Of a stretch of DNA of 64,000 bases, positions 25,051 through 34,314 are shown piece after piece. The stretch lies in the NCBI RefSeq assembly GCF_020447105.2, contig NZ_CP096184.1, forward strand, positions 1,550,001 to 1,614,000, written 5' to 3'. The position numbers were made by a program, and so were the translations under genes. The notes beneath the pieces were generated by a model. The model did not search any database, was not told where the DNA came from, and saw nothing but the letters and a program-made list of their open reading frames with translations. Position 1 is the first letter of the stretch; each line of letters opens with the position of its first letter. The DNA is from Demequina sp. TMPB413 (GTDB taxonomy: Bacteria; Actinomycetota; Actinomycetes; Actinomycetales; Demequinaceae).

Positions 25051-25204
25051 CGCGTCCTCCTCAGATGCTGCGCCACGTGTGCGGCGTCGGTATCCAGGGT
25101 GGATCGCGCATGACGAAAGCGCCGGGGAAAGTCGCTCAATGTGTGGACGGCGCCGTGGCGAGCCGCCTGGGCACGACGCCAGGAGACGAGGCCTGGGCGA
25201 GACC

Positions 25205-26518
25205 CTAAGACAACTCGGTGAGCTCGTCGAGGTTCCGGTAGGCCTGATGAATGAGGTCGGTCGGCTCGACCACGTGCGGTACCACGGCTGACATGATCGC
25301 CTCGCGCCCCAACGTCCGCACCACCTTTCCTGCCGCGCGTCCCTTCGACGCACGCGAGACGAGCCCTCGCATGCCCTTGGGCGGGTCAACGGGCGGCCAG
25401 GTGACGGCAGCGAGCGAGGCCTCGATCTCGTCCGCGAGAGCCGCGGCAGGCATCACCGCATCGTCCACGACGATGCGCCACGCGACGGGCAATCCAGCCG
25501 TCGCAGCGTCCACCCACTCGAGCCGCACCTGCTCAACGGCGGCCAAGGACGCGCCTAGAGCGTCAGGAACAGCGACAGCCCTGCCGGCAGCGACCGCGGC
25601 CGCAGCGTCGGCCCTTGCCTCAATACCTGCGGCGCGCGCGCACGCCGCGACCAGTCCGTCGACGTCGGGAAGCTCGGGGTCCGCGTCTCTCGACAGCGCA
25701 CCCTCGAGCGCTCGACCAGCGGCGATCAAGTCGGCGCGGACCGCTTCTGCCGCCACTGACCGCGTCGCGGCAGCCCCAGAGATCTCGGCCCGCAAAGCCT
25801 TGACACCCTTTCCCGTGCGGGCGCTCACCCGCATCACAGGCGCGTCCTCGATGCCCTCTTCCCTCACCAGTCGCGACAAGTCGTTTGCCACGGCGGCGGC
25901 ATCGGCCTCTGTCAGCCTGTCAACGTGGTTCAGCACGATCAGCGACGGCTGGCCATGGTCGGACGCGACCTTGAGGTAGGCGGAGTGCAAAGCGTGATCG
26001 GCGTATTTCTGCGGGTCAACAACCCACACGATCAGGTCCGCGAGTGGCACGACCCTGTCGACCGTGTCGCGGTTGGCCAAATTCACGGAGTCATGGTCGG
26101 GAAGGTCGAGGAGCACTACCCCGTCCATCTCGCCGTCGCGGTAGCCGTCGAACGTCAGCCTGCGCTCGGAATCGACTCCGAGCCACGACAGCAGCCTGTC
26201 CGCACGGCCCCATACTGCTGCCGACACCTCGGCCGTCGTCGGCCGCGCGACGCCGACCACAGCGAACTCTTTGCCCACCACGGCGTTGAAGAGGCTCGAC
26301 TTGCCAGAGCCGGTGCCACCAGCGAGTGCAACGACGGTGTGATCGACGCCCAACTCGAGGCGCTCGTCGCAACGCTTGATGGTGCGCCATACTTCGTCGC
26401 GCACGTCTGCGTCGACCGCTTCAGCGGCCCACTCCATGGAAGCCTTGAGGCGATCGACCCTGGCCTGCAACTGCGTCGTCTCAGTGCGGGGCGGCAGTTG
26501 TTGGAACGTGGGGCTCAC
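25205..26518 (-). CDS. Dynamin-like GTP-binding protein, short partner
   Basis: A 437-aa GTPase with P-loop GGTGSGKSS near residue 67, a switch I threonine in ARPTTAEVSAAVWG, G3 DLPDHDSVN near 137 and G4 NHVD near 195. The second half is helical and Ala-rich and ends without the paired membrane helices seen in the longer (about 550-aa) actinobacterial relatives, so membrane contact would need the partner or a different mode. It overlaps the upstream GTPase gene by ATGA, indicating translational coupling and probably a heteromeric pair, as in other bacterial dynamin-like pairs. Confidence 0.8.
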   Translation of the reverse strand: MSPTFQQLPPRTETTQLQARVDRLKASMEWAAEAVDADVRDEVWRTIKRCDERLELGVDHTVVALAGGTGSGKSSLFNAVVGKEFAVVGVARPTTAEVSAAVWGRADRLLSWLGVDSERRLTFDGYRDGEMDGVVLLDLPDHDSVNLANRDTVDRVVPLADLIVWVVDPQKYADHALHSAYLKVASDHGQPSLIVLNHVDRLTEADAAAVANDLSRLVREEGIEDAPVMRVSARTGKGVKALRAEISGAAATRSVAAEAVRADLIAAGRALEGALSRDADPELPDVDGLVAACARAAGIEARADAAAAVAAGRAVAVPDALGASLAAVEQVRLEWVDAATAGLPVAWRIVVDDAVMPAAALADEIEASLAAVTWPPVDPPKGMRGLVSRASKGRAAGKVVRTLGREAIMSAVVPHVVEPTDLIHQAYRNLDELTELS

Positions 26519-28098
26519 AGCAGCGCCCTCAGCTCGGCGCGGCGCAACCGCACCTTGGATGAGGCGTCGGAACTGAGAGACACCAGGTCGGTCGGCTTCA
26601 TCATGTCAAGGGCTTCTTTGTTGATGACAAACCGGCGGGCCGCTGCGAGCGCCTCGCGCGCGGCGCCGATCGCGCCAGCAGCGGTGTCGCGCGCCAAGAC
26701 CGTCAGCACTGCGTTCGCGGAGTCGACTCCGACTGCCGCGGAGGCGAGAGTGATCGCGAATCCTTCTTGCCCCACCACGGCAAGACCGCCACCAGACTGA
26801 GGTAGCTCTGCCACGAGCGTGGCGCAGGCATCGAGCCAATGGCGTGCAGCGTCGGCCGCGCGCCGCTCGCGCACCACTCGGGCGTCGCGCGGGTCTCGCT
26901 GCTCTGCGAGCCACGGCCCTACTCCGCCGTCAGCCGAGTTCAGCGACACCATCATCCGGTCGGTTGCCGACGCCGCCGCGTGCGACAGCGCCGCCTCCAC
27001 GGCGGCAAGCAGGTCGGCCTTGATCTCCACGAAGGTGGCGTCGCGGGCTTCCCGTGCACTGCGGCGCTTCACCCAGATCGAGTTGCTCACGCGGAAGAGG
27101 GAGCCGCGTTCGGCCGTTGCCTGACGCCACCGGGACTCGACGGGTCCTTTGCCGATGGTGAGGTGCCAGTCGTCGCCGTCCCCCACCTCGGCCTTCGCGG
27201 CACACCGGCGCACCTCCGCCCGGACATCCTTTGCGGCCGACGCTTGATCGTCCATGTATTCCGCCAACTGCTCGAGCCACTCCTTGAGTGACTCGATGCC
27301 TCCATGCAAGGTGCGCTCCACGATGGTGTCGACCGACGCCGCGGCCACCGTGTCGAGCCAGCGGCCAAGACCACCCACGACGTCACGGGGGATGTCGGCC
27401 TCCGCGTCCTCTGGGATGACGAAGAGGGGCAGGCTCTCGAGCCTTTCCTGCGCCAAGCGCGCCACGAGCTCCCGCCTGATCTGAGCCGCAACGTCGGGCG
27501 TGACGCGGTTGAGCACGATGGCTACTGATGCCCCTCGATCGCTCGCCTTGCGTAGCGCGTTCCACGGCACCGCGTCGCCGTACCGCGCAGGCGTCGTGAC
27601 GAACAGCCACAAGTCAGAGGCCTCGAGCAGATCGGCGGCCACCTCGCGGTTTTCGCCACGCACCGAGTCGAGGTCAGGGCTGTCAACGATCGCGAGACCG
27701 CGCGGTACGGCTTCAGAGGCGTGAACAGCCGCCTTGCGCGCGACCTCGTCGAGCACGGCGCCGTCAAGGGGATGGTGAAAGAGGTGCGGCATCTTGGTCG
27801 TGGGGCGAAGCACCCCTGAGGCGGTCAGGGTCTCGCCCAGCAAGGCGTTGACGACGGTGGACTTGCCCGCACCCGTCGGCCCGCCCACCACGACGATCGC
27901 AGGCGAGGCCTCCTCGCGCACGCGCGGGATCAGGTGGTGGTCGAGTTGGTCGACCATCTGCTCGACGAGCGCGTTGGCCTCCTGCTCCTTGCCAGTGGGC
28001 AACGGAAGTTGCACGTCGACAACGACCCGACGCGTGTCCACCAGCGCGTCAAGGAGCGCGCCAGGGTACGACCACGTCTTGATCGGTCTAAAGTCCAT
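26515..28098 (-). CDS. Dynamin-like GTP-binding protein, long partner
   Basis: A 527-aa GTPase starting at ATG 28098. Motifs: P-loop GGPTGAGKST at residues 72-81, switch I threonines in VLRPTTKMPHLF, G3 IVDSPDLDSV near 133-142, G4 NRVT near 185. The C-terminal half is helical, with a hydrophobic stretch (QEGFAITLASAAVGVDSANAVLTVL) that is not a convincing membrane helix. A preceding in-frame GTG at 28119 is possible but would use the AGGAGG as coding sequence. Bacterial proteins of this kind act in membrane remodelling, septation or stress; the specific role is unknown. Confidence 0.8.
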   Translation of the reverse strand: MDFRPIKTWSYPGALLDALVDTRRVVVDVQLPLPTGKEQEANALVEQMVDQLDHHLIPRVREEASPAIVVVGGPTGAGKSTVVNALLGETLTASGVLRPTTKMPHLFHHPLDGAVLDEVARKAAVHASEAVPRGLAIVDSPDLDSVRGENREVAADLLEASDLWLFVTTPARYGDAVPWNALRKASDRGASVAIVLNRVTPDVAAQIRRELVARLAQERLESLPLFVIPEDAEADIPRDVVGGLGRWLDTVAAASVDTIVERTLHGGIESLKEWLEQLAEYMDDQASAAKDVRAEVRRCAAKAEVGDGDDWHLTIGKGPVESRWRQATAERGSLFRVSNSIWVKRRSAREARDATFVEIKADLLAAVEAALSHAAASATDRMMVSLNSADGGVGPWLAEQRDPRDARVVRERRAADAARHWLDACATLVAELPQSGGGLAVVGQEGFAITLASAAVGVDSANAVLTVLARDTAAGAIGAAREALAAARRFVINKEALDMMKPTDLVSLSSDASSKVRLRRAELRALL

Positions 28099-28201
28099 GG
28101 TGCTAGCCTGCCTCCTCACGTGCCAGGCAAGAGGCTACCGCGCCGTCGACGCACCACTTCCGCGCGCCGCTACCCTATAGAGGGCCCCTCAAGGGCCCCT
28201 A

Positions 28202-28275
28202 GCCCTCGTAGCTCAGCTGGATAGAGCACCGGACTTCTAATCCGATGGTCGCAGGTTCGAATCCTGCCGGGGGCA
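28202..28275 (+). tRNA. tRNA-Arg(TCT)
   Basis: A 74-nt tRNA with a 7-bp acceptor stem (GCCCTCG/CGGGGGC), D-arm with AGCTCAGCTGGATAGAGC, anticodon loop CTTCTAA (anticodon TCT) and T-arm GGTTCGAATCC; discriminator A, CCA not encoded. The GGDEF gene on the other strand ends inside it. Confidence 0.97.
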
Positions 28276-29172
28276 CTCCACCACCAACGGTGCCGTCTCG
28301 CCGCTCCGCTTCGCCTTCAGCATGGCATCGTCGGCGCGCCTCATCATCGAGTCAGCCGTGTCGCCGACGCAACTGAGCGTGACGCCGACTGACGCGCTGA
28401 CCCGCAGCGGCGACTGGCGGCCCTCGATCCACGAGGCATTGACTCCGCTCTTGACGTCGCGAGCCAGGTTGCTCACGCGCTCGGCAGACATCGTCCCGGT
28501 GACGATGACAAATTCATCTCCGCCAAACCTGGTGACGTCGCCGTCGTCTCCGACCACCGCGCGTAACGTGCGGGCGACGACGGAAAGGGCTCGGTCTCCC
28601 CATGAGTGTCCATACGCGTCGTTAATCGCCTTGAAACGGTCGAGGTCTATCACCATCAGGGCGAATCGTTCGTGCTCCGTGGCAGCGGAGAGCCTCTCGC
28701 TCAGCCTGCGGTCCATCATGCGGCGGTTACCCACGCCGGTGAGCGCATCGGTCAGCGCCAAGCGCTCCGTGATGCGGAGCCGGCTTTCCGCCTCGCGGCT
28801 CTGACGATCGTCTCTGAACGTCTCGACAGCGCCGACGATGCGGCCCGCCTCGTCGCGTAGCGCTCCGGAGGTCACCAGGATGGGCACGACGTGCCCGTCG
28901 CGATGGTGCGAGAAGACTCGGGCCGACCGCGAGACACCGTCGTTCATGGTGTCGATCAGCGGGCACAGGTGTCCGCACATCGACTCGCCGGACTCATTTA
29001 CATGGTTGAGCAGGCCGTCCCCACACATGCGGCCAACGGCGGTCGTAGCGTCGTAGCCGGTGATGCGCTCGGCGGCGCCGTTCCAGAAGGTGATGGTCCT
29101 GTTGAGGTCAACGACATACATGCCGTCCGGCATCGCCTCGAGAAGCTGCGCGTGGTTCGGCACCGCTGTCAT
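28237..29172 (-). CDS. PAS-GGDEF diguanylate cyclase
   Basis: A 311-aa protein, likely synthesising c-di-GMP. A PAS domain (about residues 8-125, with LLEAMPDGMYVVDLNRTITFWNGAAERITGY) precedes a GGDEF domain with the linker ALTDALTGVGNRRMMDRRL, DLDRFKAINDAYGHSWGD and an intact RFGGDEF. No RxxD inhibitory site is visible five residues before it. Start ATG 29172 is preferred to TTG 29229. The last 12 residues (CPRQDSNLRPSD) are read antisense through tRNA-Arg, so the true C-terminus has simply drifted into the tRNA gene. Confidence 0.88.
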   Translation of the reverse strand: MTAVPNHAQLLEAMPDGMYVVDLNRTITFWNGAAERITGYDATTAVGRMCGDGLLNHVNESGESMCGHLCPLIDTMNDGVSRSARVFSHHRDGHVVPILVTSGALRDEAGRIVGAVETFRDDRQSREAESRLRITERLALTDALTGVGNRRMMDRRLSERLSAATEHERFALMVIDLDRFKAINDAYGHSWGDRALSVVARTLRAVVGDDGDVTRFGGDEFVIVTGTMSAERVSNLARDVKSGVNASWIEGRQSPLRVSASVGVTLSCVGDTADSMMRRADDAMLKAKRSGETAPLVVECPRQDSNLRPSD

Positions 29173-29381
29173 GGTTCCGCTCTTCCCCGCGTCGACGTGC
29201 TGCGACGAGCCTCCGTCGGACTCGGTCAACGTGATACGCGCATTTCTCCCTATCCCTCTTCGACCGCGCGCCGCAGCATGTCGCGGGCCCTAGGTCCCGA
29301 AATCTGGCGGCGGAGGCGCTCTGCAGCCGCCAAACGGGACGTTGGCCCCCTTGACTTCTGTCACGGAGCCTCTCCTTGTCG

Positions 29382-31091
29382 ATGGATCACATGAGTGCGG
29401 TGCGCAAGCGCCGCATGCGTACCGACGCGGACACCACGCGCTTCGCGATCTGCGACTGCGCGAGTGGTTCCCTCACCAGACTGGACAAGACCGTGGCTAC
29501 ATCACGCATACCTCGCTGGACACTGACGGCCAAGATCCTCAGCGCCGTGGGAGTGGCCGTCGTGCTGGGCGCTGCCGTCAACACTCTCGCGGTGCAGCAG
29601 ATCACTCGCGGCCAGAGCCAGACAGAGCGCATTGTGGCGCAGCAAGAGGCTGTCAGCTCGGCGCTCGTCAACCTCCAGAACACCCTATGGGCCGCCCGCA
29701 ACAACGTGTCGGTGGTGGGGGCATACCCCGAAGACATGCGCGCGGCGCGAATGGTCGCTGTCGAAGACGCCTTCGCCGCCTTCGAGGCCTCCTTCCTCGC
29801 GTTCCAGGAGACCTACCGCGAGCAGTTCGATGCTGAACCCGTGGGGGTTGAGGACCTGAACTCGGCGTGGGCGGCTTACACGGACAACCTTGCCAACGAA
29901 CTCCTTCCCTCTGCCATCGAGGGAGACCTCGACACCTTTGCGCAGGTGCGCGACTCGTCGTCGGCAGCCGCTGGCGCCACGCTCGTGGAGAGCATCACTG
30001 TCTTCACCGATGGCGTCAACGCGGAGTTGAAGGCAAGTTCGGACGAGGCATCTGCAGCGGCTGGTAGGGCTGCGATCCTGGTAGGCGTCCTCATGGCCGT
30101 CGGCGCCGTTGCAGCAGCCGCGACAGGGGTGTTCGTTGCTCGCCGGATCCGCCGCTCCGTCCGCACGGTGCAGGCGGCGCTCACGGCGCTCGCCGACAAC
30201 GACCTGACGGTCGAGGCTCGTGTCAAGGATCGCGATGAGATGGGCGAGATGGCGACTGCCCTTACGTCCGCTCAGAAATCGCTGCGCTCGACGATGGCCT
30301 CCGTCGTCGCTTCCGCCCAAACGGTCGCCACCGCCGCCGACGAACTCTCCGCAGCAAACGCACAGGTCTCCGCTGGCGCACAGTCAACCTCTGTCCAGGC
30401 GGCCGCAGCATCGCAGGCCGCGAATGAGGTCAGCATCACGGTCCAGTCGATCGCCTCCGGCGCGGAAGAGATGGGCGCATCCATCGGAGAGATCGCCCAA
30501 AACGCGGCAGCCGCATCGAAGGTAGCCACCGAAGCCACCGTCGTCGCCGCCGACACCAACTCCCAAGTGGAGAAGCTCGGTGTGTCGAGCGTCGAGATCG
30601 GCAACGTGGTCAAGGTCATCACGTCGATTGCCGAGCAGACGAACCTGCTCGCCCTCAACGCGACCATCGAGGCTGCACGTGCAGGAGAGGCCGGCAAGGG
30701 CTTCGCCGTCGTCGCCGGCGAAGTGAAAGAACTCGCCCAAGAGACCGCTCGCGCGACAGAAGACATCGCCCACCGGGTTGATGCCATTCAGCAAGACACC
30801 GCTGGTGCCGTCGAAGCCATCTCGCGAATCGCCGGCATCGTCCAGCAGATCAACGACTACCAGATCACGATCAGCTCCGCCGTCGAACAGCAAGCCGCCA
30901 CCACTCAAGAAATGAGTCGGGGAGTCAACGAGGCCGCAACTGGCTCGGGGACGATCGCCGTCAACATCTCGCACGTGGCGGAGTCCACCACCGACGCGTC
31001 GAACGTACTGGTCCAGATTGGAGCTTCGGTGTCAGAACTTGCGCAGTTGTCAACGGACCTGCGCACCCAAGTCGAGGCGTTCCGCTTCTAG
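29382..31091 (+). CDS. Methyl-accepting chemotaxis protein
   Basis: A membrane receptor of about 569 aa. After a helix (about 45-67) comes a periplasmic four-helix bundle, a second helix (about 225-250), a HAMP domain ([37 protein letters not shown]) and the signalling domain with the highly conserved hairpin [35 protein letters not shown]. The start is uncertain: TTG 29376 has GGAG at good spacing, ATG 29382 and 29391 follow, and GTG 29493 would remove a non-conserved N-terminus. No other che genes are in the window. Confidence 0.92.
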   Translation: MDHMSAVRKRRMRTDADTTRFAICDCASGSLTRLDKTVATSRIPRWTLTAKILSAVGVAVVLGAAVNTLAVQQITRGQSQTERIVAQQEAVSSALVNLQNTLWAARNNVSVVGAYPEDMRAARMVAVEDAFAAFEASFLAFQETYREQFDAEPVGVEDLNSAWAAYTDNLANELLPSAIEGDLDTFAQVRDSSSAAAGATLVESITVFTDGVNAELKASSDEASAAAGRAAILVGVLMAVGAVAAAATGVFVARRIRRSVRTVQAALTALADNDLTVEARVKDRDEMGEMATALTSAQKSLRSTMASVVASAQTVATAADELSAANAQVSAGAQSTSVQAAAASQAANEVSITVQSIASGAEEMGASIGEIAQNAAAASKVATEATVVAADTNSQVEKLGVSSVEIGNVVKVITSIAEQTNLLALNATIEAARAGEAGKGFAVVAGEVKELAQETARATEDIAHRVDAIQQDTAGAVEAISRIAGIVQQINDYQITISSAVEQQAATTQEMSRGVNEAATGSGTIAVNISHVAESTTDASNVLVQIGASVSELAQLSTDLRTQVEAFRF

Positions 31092-31582
31092 CCTTCGGTG
31101 GGTACCACTAAGTAACTCATTTGCGACTCTGCTCCGTCCTCGATGAAGCCGATCGTCACGCTGTACGTGGGTCCGGTGAACACCCAGGTCTGGATGCCGC
31201 CAGTGGCAGACGACAGGACCTGCTCGTACGCGCCGTCGTCCGTGAAGTGGGCCGCGAGCGCCTCAGCTTCGGAAATGCCCTGGACCTGGTAACTCAGCTG
31301 CCAGCCCTCATCCATGGCGACGGAGGCGACGAGGGTTCCATCAGGAAGGGGAAGTTCAGAGGGGAAGCTGTCCGGCACTGCAGCATCGCCACCAATGTCA
31401 AGGTCGAGATTCTGGCCGCCATCGGCCGTGGCGGAGTCCTCAATCGCTTTCTCTACGGAATCCTCCACCTGGTCGTTGACCACCTCTTCGACGGAGCCCG
31501 AGTCGCAGGCAACAAGCAAGGGTACGAGCGCCACCAACGCCCATCCCGTCAGGTTCGCCTTCATCGCGCGTTGCTTGCCCAT
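31088..31582 (-). CDS. Small secreted lipoprotein, unknown function
   Basis: A 164-aa protein with signal peptide ([26 protein letters not shown]) and lipobox LVAC. ATG 31582 is chosen because GAGGAG lies 6-7 bases upstream. The mature part starts with an acidic helix ([21 protein letters not shown]), then a beta-rich domain ([41 protein letters not shown]). Its stop shares CTAG with the stop of the convergent chemoreceptor gene. Function unknown. Confidence 0.75.
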   Translation of the reverse strand: MGKQRAMKANLTGWALVALVPLLVACDSGSVEEVVNDQVEDSVEKAIEDSATADGGQNLDLDIGGDAAVPDSFPSELPLPDGTLVASVAMDEGWQLSYQVQGISEAEALAAHFTDDGAYEQVLSSATGGIQTWVFTGPTYSVTIGFIEDGAESQMSYLVVPTEG

Positions 31583-31696
31583 GCCCCTTCTCCTCACCTC
31601 GGCGTCGCGCCCGCCTTCCATGGCGAGCACTTCCAGGCTCTCAGCGGCCCCGGCTCACGTCAAAGACCCTGCTAGAGACGCCTACGCCGCCTGCCG

Positions 31697-32731
31697 TCAG
31701 GCGAGTTTGACTGCGCGAGGCTCCAGGGCTTTGGTGGAAGCGCGCTCGATCAACTCTGTGGGCAGCGGGGTATCCGAGCCGTCGGCGTCGGACTCCTCGA
31801 GGCCCACCAGCACCTTCTGCATCATCATCTTGCCAAGCGCCTCGAAGTCTTGACGGATGGTGGTCAGCGGCGGGTCGAGATAGCCCGCTTCGGGGATGTC
31901 ATCGAAGCCGACGACGCTCACGTCGTCTGGCACCCGCAGCTTCCGCTGTCGCAACGCAGACATCAAGCCAATGGCCATCTGATCGTTGCCCACGAAGATC
32001 GCGGTGCCAGACTCAACGGCCAGCTCAAGGCCAACGCGGTAACCGCTTGCCGCTGACCAGTCTCCGTGCAAGGGGTCCACGGCCTCCAGCCGGTGCTCCG
32101 CGAGCTCGTCTCGCCATCCGCGGACTCGCTCGGCTGCGTCCCCTGCACTGGCGGGACCGGCGACGTGCAGGATGCGCCGATGGCCGAGTTCCGCTAGGTG
32201 TCTGACCGCCTGCCGCGCGCCCCTGTACTGGTCGATCGAGACGAGCCGCGGTCCCCTGCGCGGCGACGAACCAGCTGCCACGAGCGGAATCGCCACCTCA
32301 AGTCCGCTCACGAGTTCGAGCACCGCCGTGTCTGCCACGTTGACAACGATCGCGTCGACCCGCTGACGCAAGAGCGTCTCCAGCGCCGCACGCCATGCGG
32401 CGGGGTCGCCGTCTGGCGTGCTGATCGTGTCCACGCTGTAGCGTGCCGCGCGTGCGGCCATCGTGAAGTGCAAGGCAATGGAGCTGGGGCCAAAATCGAC
32501 GGCCGCGGGCGTGATGAGGCCGATCGTGCGCGTGCGTTTTGTGACGAGAGCCCGTGCCGCGGGAGACGGGCTGTAGCGCAACTGCGCCATCGCCTTCTCG
32601 ACACGCTCTTTCGTCGCCGGACGCACGTTGGGCAGGCCATTGATGACGCGGGAGACCGTCTGGTGGGAGACGCCAGCGAGGCGCGCCACATCAAAGATGT
32701 TGGCTGCCCGTCCTGCCTCCGGCGTCGCCAC
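31697..32731 (-). CDS. LacI-family regulator of the sugar ABC operon
   Basis: A 344-aa repressor starting with GTG. The N-terminal helix-turn-helix reads IFDVARLAGVSHQTVSRVINGLPNVRPATKERVEKAMAQL, followed by the periplasmic-binding-protein-like sensor domain (RTIGLITPAAVDFGPSSIAL, GDQMAIGLMSALRQRKLRVPDDVSVVGFDDIPEAGY). It starts 2 bases after the upstream ATPase gene and is the last gene of the operon, so it is probably autoregulated through TTAGCGCTAA near 39131. The inducer is likely the imported sugar. Confidence 0.93.
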   Translation of the reverse strand: MATPEAGRAANIFDVARLAGVSHQTVSRVINGLPNVRPATKERVEKAMAQLRYSPSPAARALVTKRTRTIGLITPAAVDFGPSSIALHFTMAARAARYSVDTISTPDGDPAAWRAALETLLRQRVDAIVVNVADTAVLELVSGLEVAIPLVAAGSSPRRGPRLVSIDQYRGARQAVRHLAELGHRRILHVAGPASAGDAAERVRGWRDELAEHRLEAVDPLHGDWSAASGYRVGLELAVESGTAIFVGNDQMAIGLMSALRQRKLRVPDDVSVVGFDDIPEAGYLDPPLTTIRQDFEALGKMMMQKVLVGLEESDADGSDTPLPTELIERASTKALEPRAVKLA

Positions 32732-32733
32732 AG

Positions 32734-34284
32734 CTACTCTCCCTCTTCCATCGACTCTGGACGAGCCACCAGCGCGAGCACGGCATCGACCGTCAGCGTG
32801 GCGGATTCCATCGTGTCAACGATGCGCGCGTCCCGTAGCACGGCGACGCGGTCGCTCACCCGCAGCACTTCTTCGAGCTCTGCTGAGATGAAGACTACCG
32901 ATAGGCCGTTCGTAGCGAGGTCGGCCACCAGGTTCTGTACCTCCACCTTGGCGCCGACATCGATGCCTCGTGTCGGCTCGTCAAGCACCAGCACACGGGG
33001 AGAAAGTGCCAACAGCCTGGCGAGCATCACCTTTTGCTGGTTGCCTCCCGACAGCGTGCGCACAGGCCGGTCGAGATCCCCAGGACGGATGCGCAGCGCC
33101 TCGGCCCAACTTGCAGCCAGTTCGCGTTGGCGTGCAGGGGGGATCTTGCGCAGCACCCCTCGCTGAGCCTGCAGCGCCAGCGTGATGTTGTCGAGCACGC
33201 TGAGGTCGCCGACGATTCCCTCCGTGCGTCTGTTCTCCGAGGAGTAGGCCACGTGGTGCTTCATCGCCTTGCGCGGCGAATCGAAGTGAAGAACCTTGCC
33301 GTCGACGCTCAAGGCCCCTCGGTCAAGCCTGTCGACGCCGGTGAGCGCGCGAGCAAGCGCGGTACGTCCGGAGCCGAGCAGCCCCGCGACTCCCAGCACT
33401 TCGCCTTCGGCGAGGTCGACGTCCGCGTCAACGATGCCGAGGGAAGACGTCACACCTCTCGCACTCAAGTACGGTTCGGCGGGCGCCTCTGCCGACGCGG
33501 GCCGCGGCCTCGCCGTGAGCGCCGGGGCGTCGTGCCCCAGCATTTTCTGCATCAGGTCGATGCGCAGCAGGTCGGTGGGTAGATACTCACCGACGAGCGC
33601 CCCGTCTCGCAGCACCGTGATGCGGTCAGAGATCTCGTAGACCTGGTCGAGAAAGTGGCTGATGAACAAAATGGCGACGCCGCGCTGCTTCAGATCGCGA
33701 ATCACGCGGAAGAGCTCCGCGACCTCGTCACTGTCAAGGCTCGAGGTCGGTTCGTCGAGCACCAGCACGCGCACGTCGGTGGAGATGGCACGAGCGATGG
33801 CGACCAACTGCTGTACTGCCACGGGATGCGAACCCAGCGGAGAATGCGGGTCAATCGACAGGCCAAGGTCAGCGAGCACCTCCGCTGCTTCCCTTTCCAT
33901 GCGACGAGGGGAGATCAGCCCAAAGCGCCGGCCCTCGCGACCGAGCCTGATGTTCTCGGCGACGGACAGATTCGGTAGCAGGTTGATCTCTTGATAGACG
34001 GCGGAGATGCCATGCTCATGAGCGTCATGAGGCGTCGCAAAGTGCATCGATTCGCCCGCAAGAGTGACCGTGCCTGAGTCCAAGCGCAAGGCACCGGTCA
34101 GCGCCTTGATGAGCGTCGACTTACCGGCACCGTTCTCACCCATGAGCGAGTGCACCTCGCCCGGGTAAAGGCGCAAGGCAACGTCGTCAAGGGCAAGCGT
34201 CGTGCCGAAGCGCACGGTCGCGTGCTCGATCTCGACAAGCGGCGTCGGCTGTCCCATGGGCTGATTATTGCGTGTCGTGGGCAT
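32734..34284 (-). CDS. Sugar ABC transporter ATP-binding protein, second copy
   Basis: A 516-aa double ATPase of the RbsA/YtfR type. Domain 1 has MGENGAGKST, VYQEINLLPNLSV and LDEPTSSLD; domain 2 has LLGSGRTALA (the usual degenerate Walker A), LSGGNQQKVMLARLL and LDEPTRGIDVGAK. ATG 34284 is used, with 34257 as alternative; neither has a strong ribosome site. It is clearly paralogous to the ATPase at 36383-37918 (both have KAL(T)G, FLDQVYEISDRITVLR). Both look functional, so either they alternate or one serves another permease. Confidence 0.92.
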   Translation of the reverse strand: MPTTRNNQPMGQPTPLVEIEHATVRFGTTLALDDVALRLYPGEVHSLMGENGAGKSTLIKALTGALRLDSGTVTLAGESMHFATPHDAHEHGISAVYQEINLLPNLSVAENIRLGREGRRFGLISPRRMEREAAEVLADLGLSIDPHSPLGSHPVAVQQLVAIARAISTDVRVLVLDEPTSSLDSDEVAELFRVIRDLKQRGVAILFISHFLDQVYEISDRITVLRDGALVGEYLPTDLLRIDLMQKMLGHDAPALTARPRPASAEAPAEPYLSARGVTSSLGIVDADVDLAEGEVLGVAGLLGSGRTALARALTGVDRLDRGALSVDGKVLHFDSPRKAMKHHVAYSSENRRTEGIVGDLSVLDNITLALQAQRGVLRKIPPARQRELAASWAEALRIRPGDLDRPVRTLSGGNQQKVMLARLLALSPRVLVLDEPTRGIDVGAKVEVQNLVADLATNGLSVVFISAELEEVLRVSDRVAVLRDARIVDTMESATLTVDAVLALVARPESMEEGE

Positions 34285-34314
34285 GGCCCGTGTTCGCGCG
34301 CAGTGCGTCTGCCG

